In this document: positions 5,555-6,264 of the stretch, one piece after another
Layout: every line of letters begins with the position of its first letter
How positions within the stretch are numbered: position 1 is the stretch's first letter
Assembly (NCBI GenBank): GCA_030635365.1
Contig: DAOVYZ010000220.1
Coordinates: forward strand, 1-6,264
DNA: 6,264 nt
Origin: Bacteroidales bacterium
GTDB taxonomy: Bacteria > Bacteroidota > Bacteroidia > Bacteroidales > UBA12077
Direction: 5' to 3'
Translations under genes and position numbers: made by a program
Notes under the pieces: model-generated
Told to the model about the DNA's origin: nothing
Database searches by the model: none
Seen by the model: only the letters and a program-made list of their open reading frames with translations

Positions 5555-6264
5555 AAATTTTATACTAAACTTTTTCCTTCAACTATGCAAGGTAATAGTG
5601 CTGAAGGATCAATTATTCGTTCCCTGGAAAGCATTTATGATTATGAAGATTTTTTCGACCTTGTTGTAATAATTCGTGGAGGAGGTGCCCGGGCTGATTT
5701 AGACTGTTTCAATAGCTACCTTCTTAGTTCAAATATTGCTCAATTTCCTTTACCAGTACTTACGGGAATTGGACATGATAAAGATGAATCTATTGTAGAT
5801 ATTATTGCTTATCAAAAATTAAAAACTCCCACTGCTGTAGCAGAATTTATTACTGAGAAGACATCTTTGTTTGAAGAAAAACTTAACTTTTTAAAAGACT
5901 CTGTTACGAATAATATTTATCAACATATTCAAGAAAGAAAAGATATCCTCAATCATTATATTTCATTAGTAAACCCAATTGTTAAAAGAAATATCGATAG
6001 ACTTACTTATCACCTGAACATGATTAAGGAGAATATAAAAAACTATACTATACAAATACTATATAAGAAATCCTTTGAATTAACCCAATATACTGGTTTA
6101 TTAAAAATTAAAACTGACAAAAAACTTCAAAATCAAAAACACATTCAAGAAAACATAAAAAGCAGAATCGAATTATTAAATCCGGAAAACATTTTAAAAA
6201 GAGGTTATTCTATAACGTACTACAATGGAAAGAAATTAACAGACATAAAAGATATTAAAGAAAA
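5021..6264 (+). pseudogene. xseA: Exonuclease VII large subunit gene, interrupted by an in-frame TAG and cut by the window end
   Basis: Read through the TAG at 5552-5554, this frame encodes at least 413 residues of XseA, the large subunit of the cytoplasmic nuclease that degrades single-stranded DNA in repair. Downstream of the stop the same frame stays open to the window edge. It keeps the core catalytic motifs: FYTKLFPSTMQG (from 5558), IIRGGGARADLDCFN (5669-5713), GIGHDKDES (5765-5791) and KTPTAVAEF (5822-5848). A long helical region follows and then LNPENILKRGYS (6176-6211), the conserved C-terminal block. Only the last few dozen codons are missing. The stop falls in NNSLG-stop-KFYTKLFP, where Tyr is expected (TAT or TAC to TAG is one change). 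There is no frameshift and no other stop. A new nonsense mutation or a sequence error is most likely; the intact remainder argues against old decay. The gene starts 4 bp after the protease stop and is probably co-transcribed; xseB would be expected downstream. Confidence 0.8.

Noticed and set aside
5552..5585. A frameshift, or a separate downstream gene starting at the ATG at 5585
   Set aside because: The XseA homology continues in exactly the same frame on both sides of the TAG, so there is no frameshift. The 5585 ATG lies inside a conserved XseA motif (PSTMQG) and has no ribosome-binding signal.
1..6264. Alternative genetic code with TAG or TGA as sense
   Set aside because: dnaK, the MORN gene and the protease contain no internal TAG or TGA, end with TAA, TAG and TGA respectively at natural C-termini, and encode Tyr only with TAT/TAC.

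Overview
The window looks like ordinary chromosomal DNA from an AT-rich member of the Bacteroidota. Four things point there: a T9SS-type C-terminal sorting domain on a secreted subtilase, Bacteroidota-style TAnnTTTG promoter elements with little Shine-Dalgarno signal, a DnaK of the Bacteroidota type ending in EVTDVDFEEVK, and PanB/XseA sequences of the kind I recall from that phylum. No mobile element, CRISPR array, tRNA or rRNA is visible.

Layout: the first 43 codons of panB (pantothenate synthesis) lie on the minus strand at the left edge. A 339-bp divergent intergenic region (130-468) follows. It holds a good panB -7 element, a perfect 14-bp-arm hairpin, a cluster of short direct repeats and a 15-bp palindrome. 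Next come dnaK (469-2385) with a clear intrinsic terminator, and a 167-bp spacer with a perfect 18-bp-arm inverted repeat next to a TAnnTTTG promoter. This promoter appears to drive a tightly packed rightward run: a secreted MORN-repeat protein, a secreted S8 protease with a T9SS sorting domain, and xseA (exonuclease VII large subunit), which runs off the right edge.

The most notable point is that xseA is interrupted by one in-frame TAG (5552-5554), exactly where a tyrosine is expected. At least 236 further codons in the same frame still encode recognisable XseA. Either this is a very recent nonsense mutation, a base-call or assembly error, or the codon is read through. A second single-base oddity lies in DnaK, where the phosphate-loop GTTNS motif reads GTKNS. 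I do not see a convincing undescribed multi-gene system here. The items most worth following up are the amber codon, the DnaK substitution and the two unexplained inverted repeats.

Functionally, the MORN and protease products are predicted to be exported and XseA to be a cytoplasmic DNA-repair nuclease, so the run looks like co-transcription of unrelated genes rather than a pathway.
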